A stretch of DNA of 64,000 bases from Aliiroseovarius sediminis (GTDB lineage: Bacteria > Pseudomonadota > Alphaproteobacteria > Rhodobacterales > Rhodobacteraceae): positions 62,001 through 126,000 of the forward strand of contig NZ_JALBYP010000018.1 of NCBI RefSeq assembly GCF_022678485.1, given 5' to 3'. Positions 63,913 to 64,000 of the stretch are shown here, piece by piece. The notes under the pieces were generated by a model. That model was given only the letters and a program-made list of their open reading frames with translations. It made no database searches and was not told where the DNA came from. Both the position numbers and the translations under genes were made by a program. The stretch's first letter is position 1; each line of letters starts with the position of its first letter.

Positions 63913-64000
63913 CTTCATGTCTCCGCATTTGGGAATATGTTCCATCTGGCGTGCGGATTGCGTTGTGACAAGGGTATAATACAGACGAAATCAGACCAGC

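Overview
The window is about 64 kb of GC-rich (roughly 60 percent) DNA with dense operons and short gaps. Gene content and order point to an alphaproteobacterium of the Rhodobacterales (Rhodobacteraceae, Roseobacter-like): a ybgC-tolQRAB-pal-cpoB-tilS-ftsH block, fhs-folD, an alphaproteobacterial tad/cpa pilus locus with an OmpA-like lipoprotein, a DUF1127 gene followed by an array of CcsR/cuckoo-type small-RNA hairpins, and an mraZ-led dcw cluster with a long UpsM-like leader. No tRNA, rRNA, CRISPR array, insertion sequence or prophage was recognised. It reads as core chromosome.

Layout. 1-11.2 kb (+): thpR, the Tol-Pal envelope operon, tilS, ftsH and an EamA exporter. 11.3-15.2 kb (+): fhs and folD (one-carbon/folate metabolism) and a Hint-domain protein. 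15.2-21.2 kb (-): a crotonase, a PaaI-type thioesterase, the PdeM nuclease and its Lhr-like helicase, and an AAA ATPase. 21.3-23.0 kb (+): a large polytopic membrane protein resembling a GT-C glycosyltransferase. 23.0-33.8 kb (-): tad/cpa type IVb pilus assembly (prepilin peptidase, two TPR lipoproteins, TadC, TadB, CpaF, CpaE, OmpA-like lipoprotein, secretin CpaC, CpaB, Flp pilin). 34.2-39.5 kb: a lytic transglycosylase, then a four-gene module (HAD-UbiA fusion, DprE2-like reductase, DprE1-like oxidase, UPF0104 membrane protein) that looks like decaprenyl-phosphate arabinose synthesis. 39.7-41.0 kb (-): succinyl-CoA:3-ketoacid CoA-transferase. 41.2-42.9 kb: an Asp/Arg-repeat secreted protein, a membrane-anchored LuxR-type regulator and an L,D-transpeptidase. 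43.0-49.5 kb: topA, uvrD and a SulP transporter lacking STAS. 49.6-50.2 kb (-): DUF1127 gene plus eight CCUCCUCCC hairpins. 50.5-51.6 kb (+): mrp/apbC. 51.9-61.5 kb (+): MraZ operator, UpsM-like leader, mraZ-rsmH-ftsL-ftsI-murE-murF-mraY-murD. 61.6-63.9 kb: DUF3422 and a YeeE/YedE transporter, which separate murD from any later dcw genes.

The strongest unconventional signals are (a) the eight-hairpin small-RNA array whose loops present an anti-Shine-Dalgarno sequence, with stems that close fully only on minus-strand RNA; (b) an extended mraZ leader with phased MraZ boxes and an attenuator; and (c) an arabinofuranose-donor pathway next to a pilus locus, whose DprE1-like oxidase has Ala where the mycobacterial enzyme has the Cys targeted by benzothiazinones. 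Functional statements are homology judgements made by eye; no database search was run.
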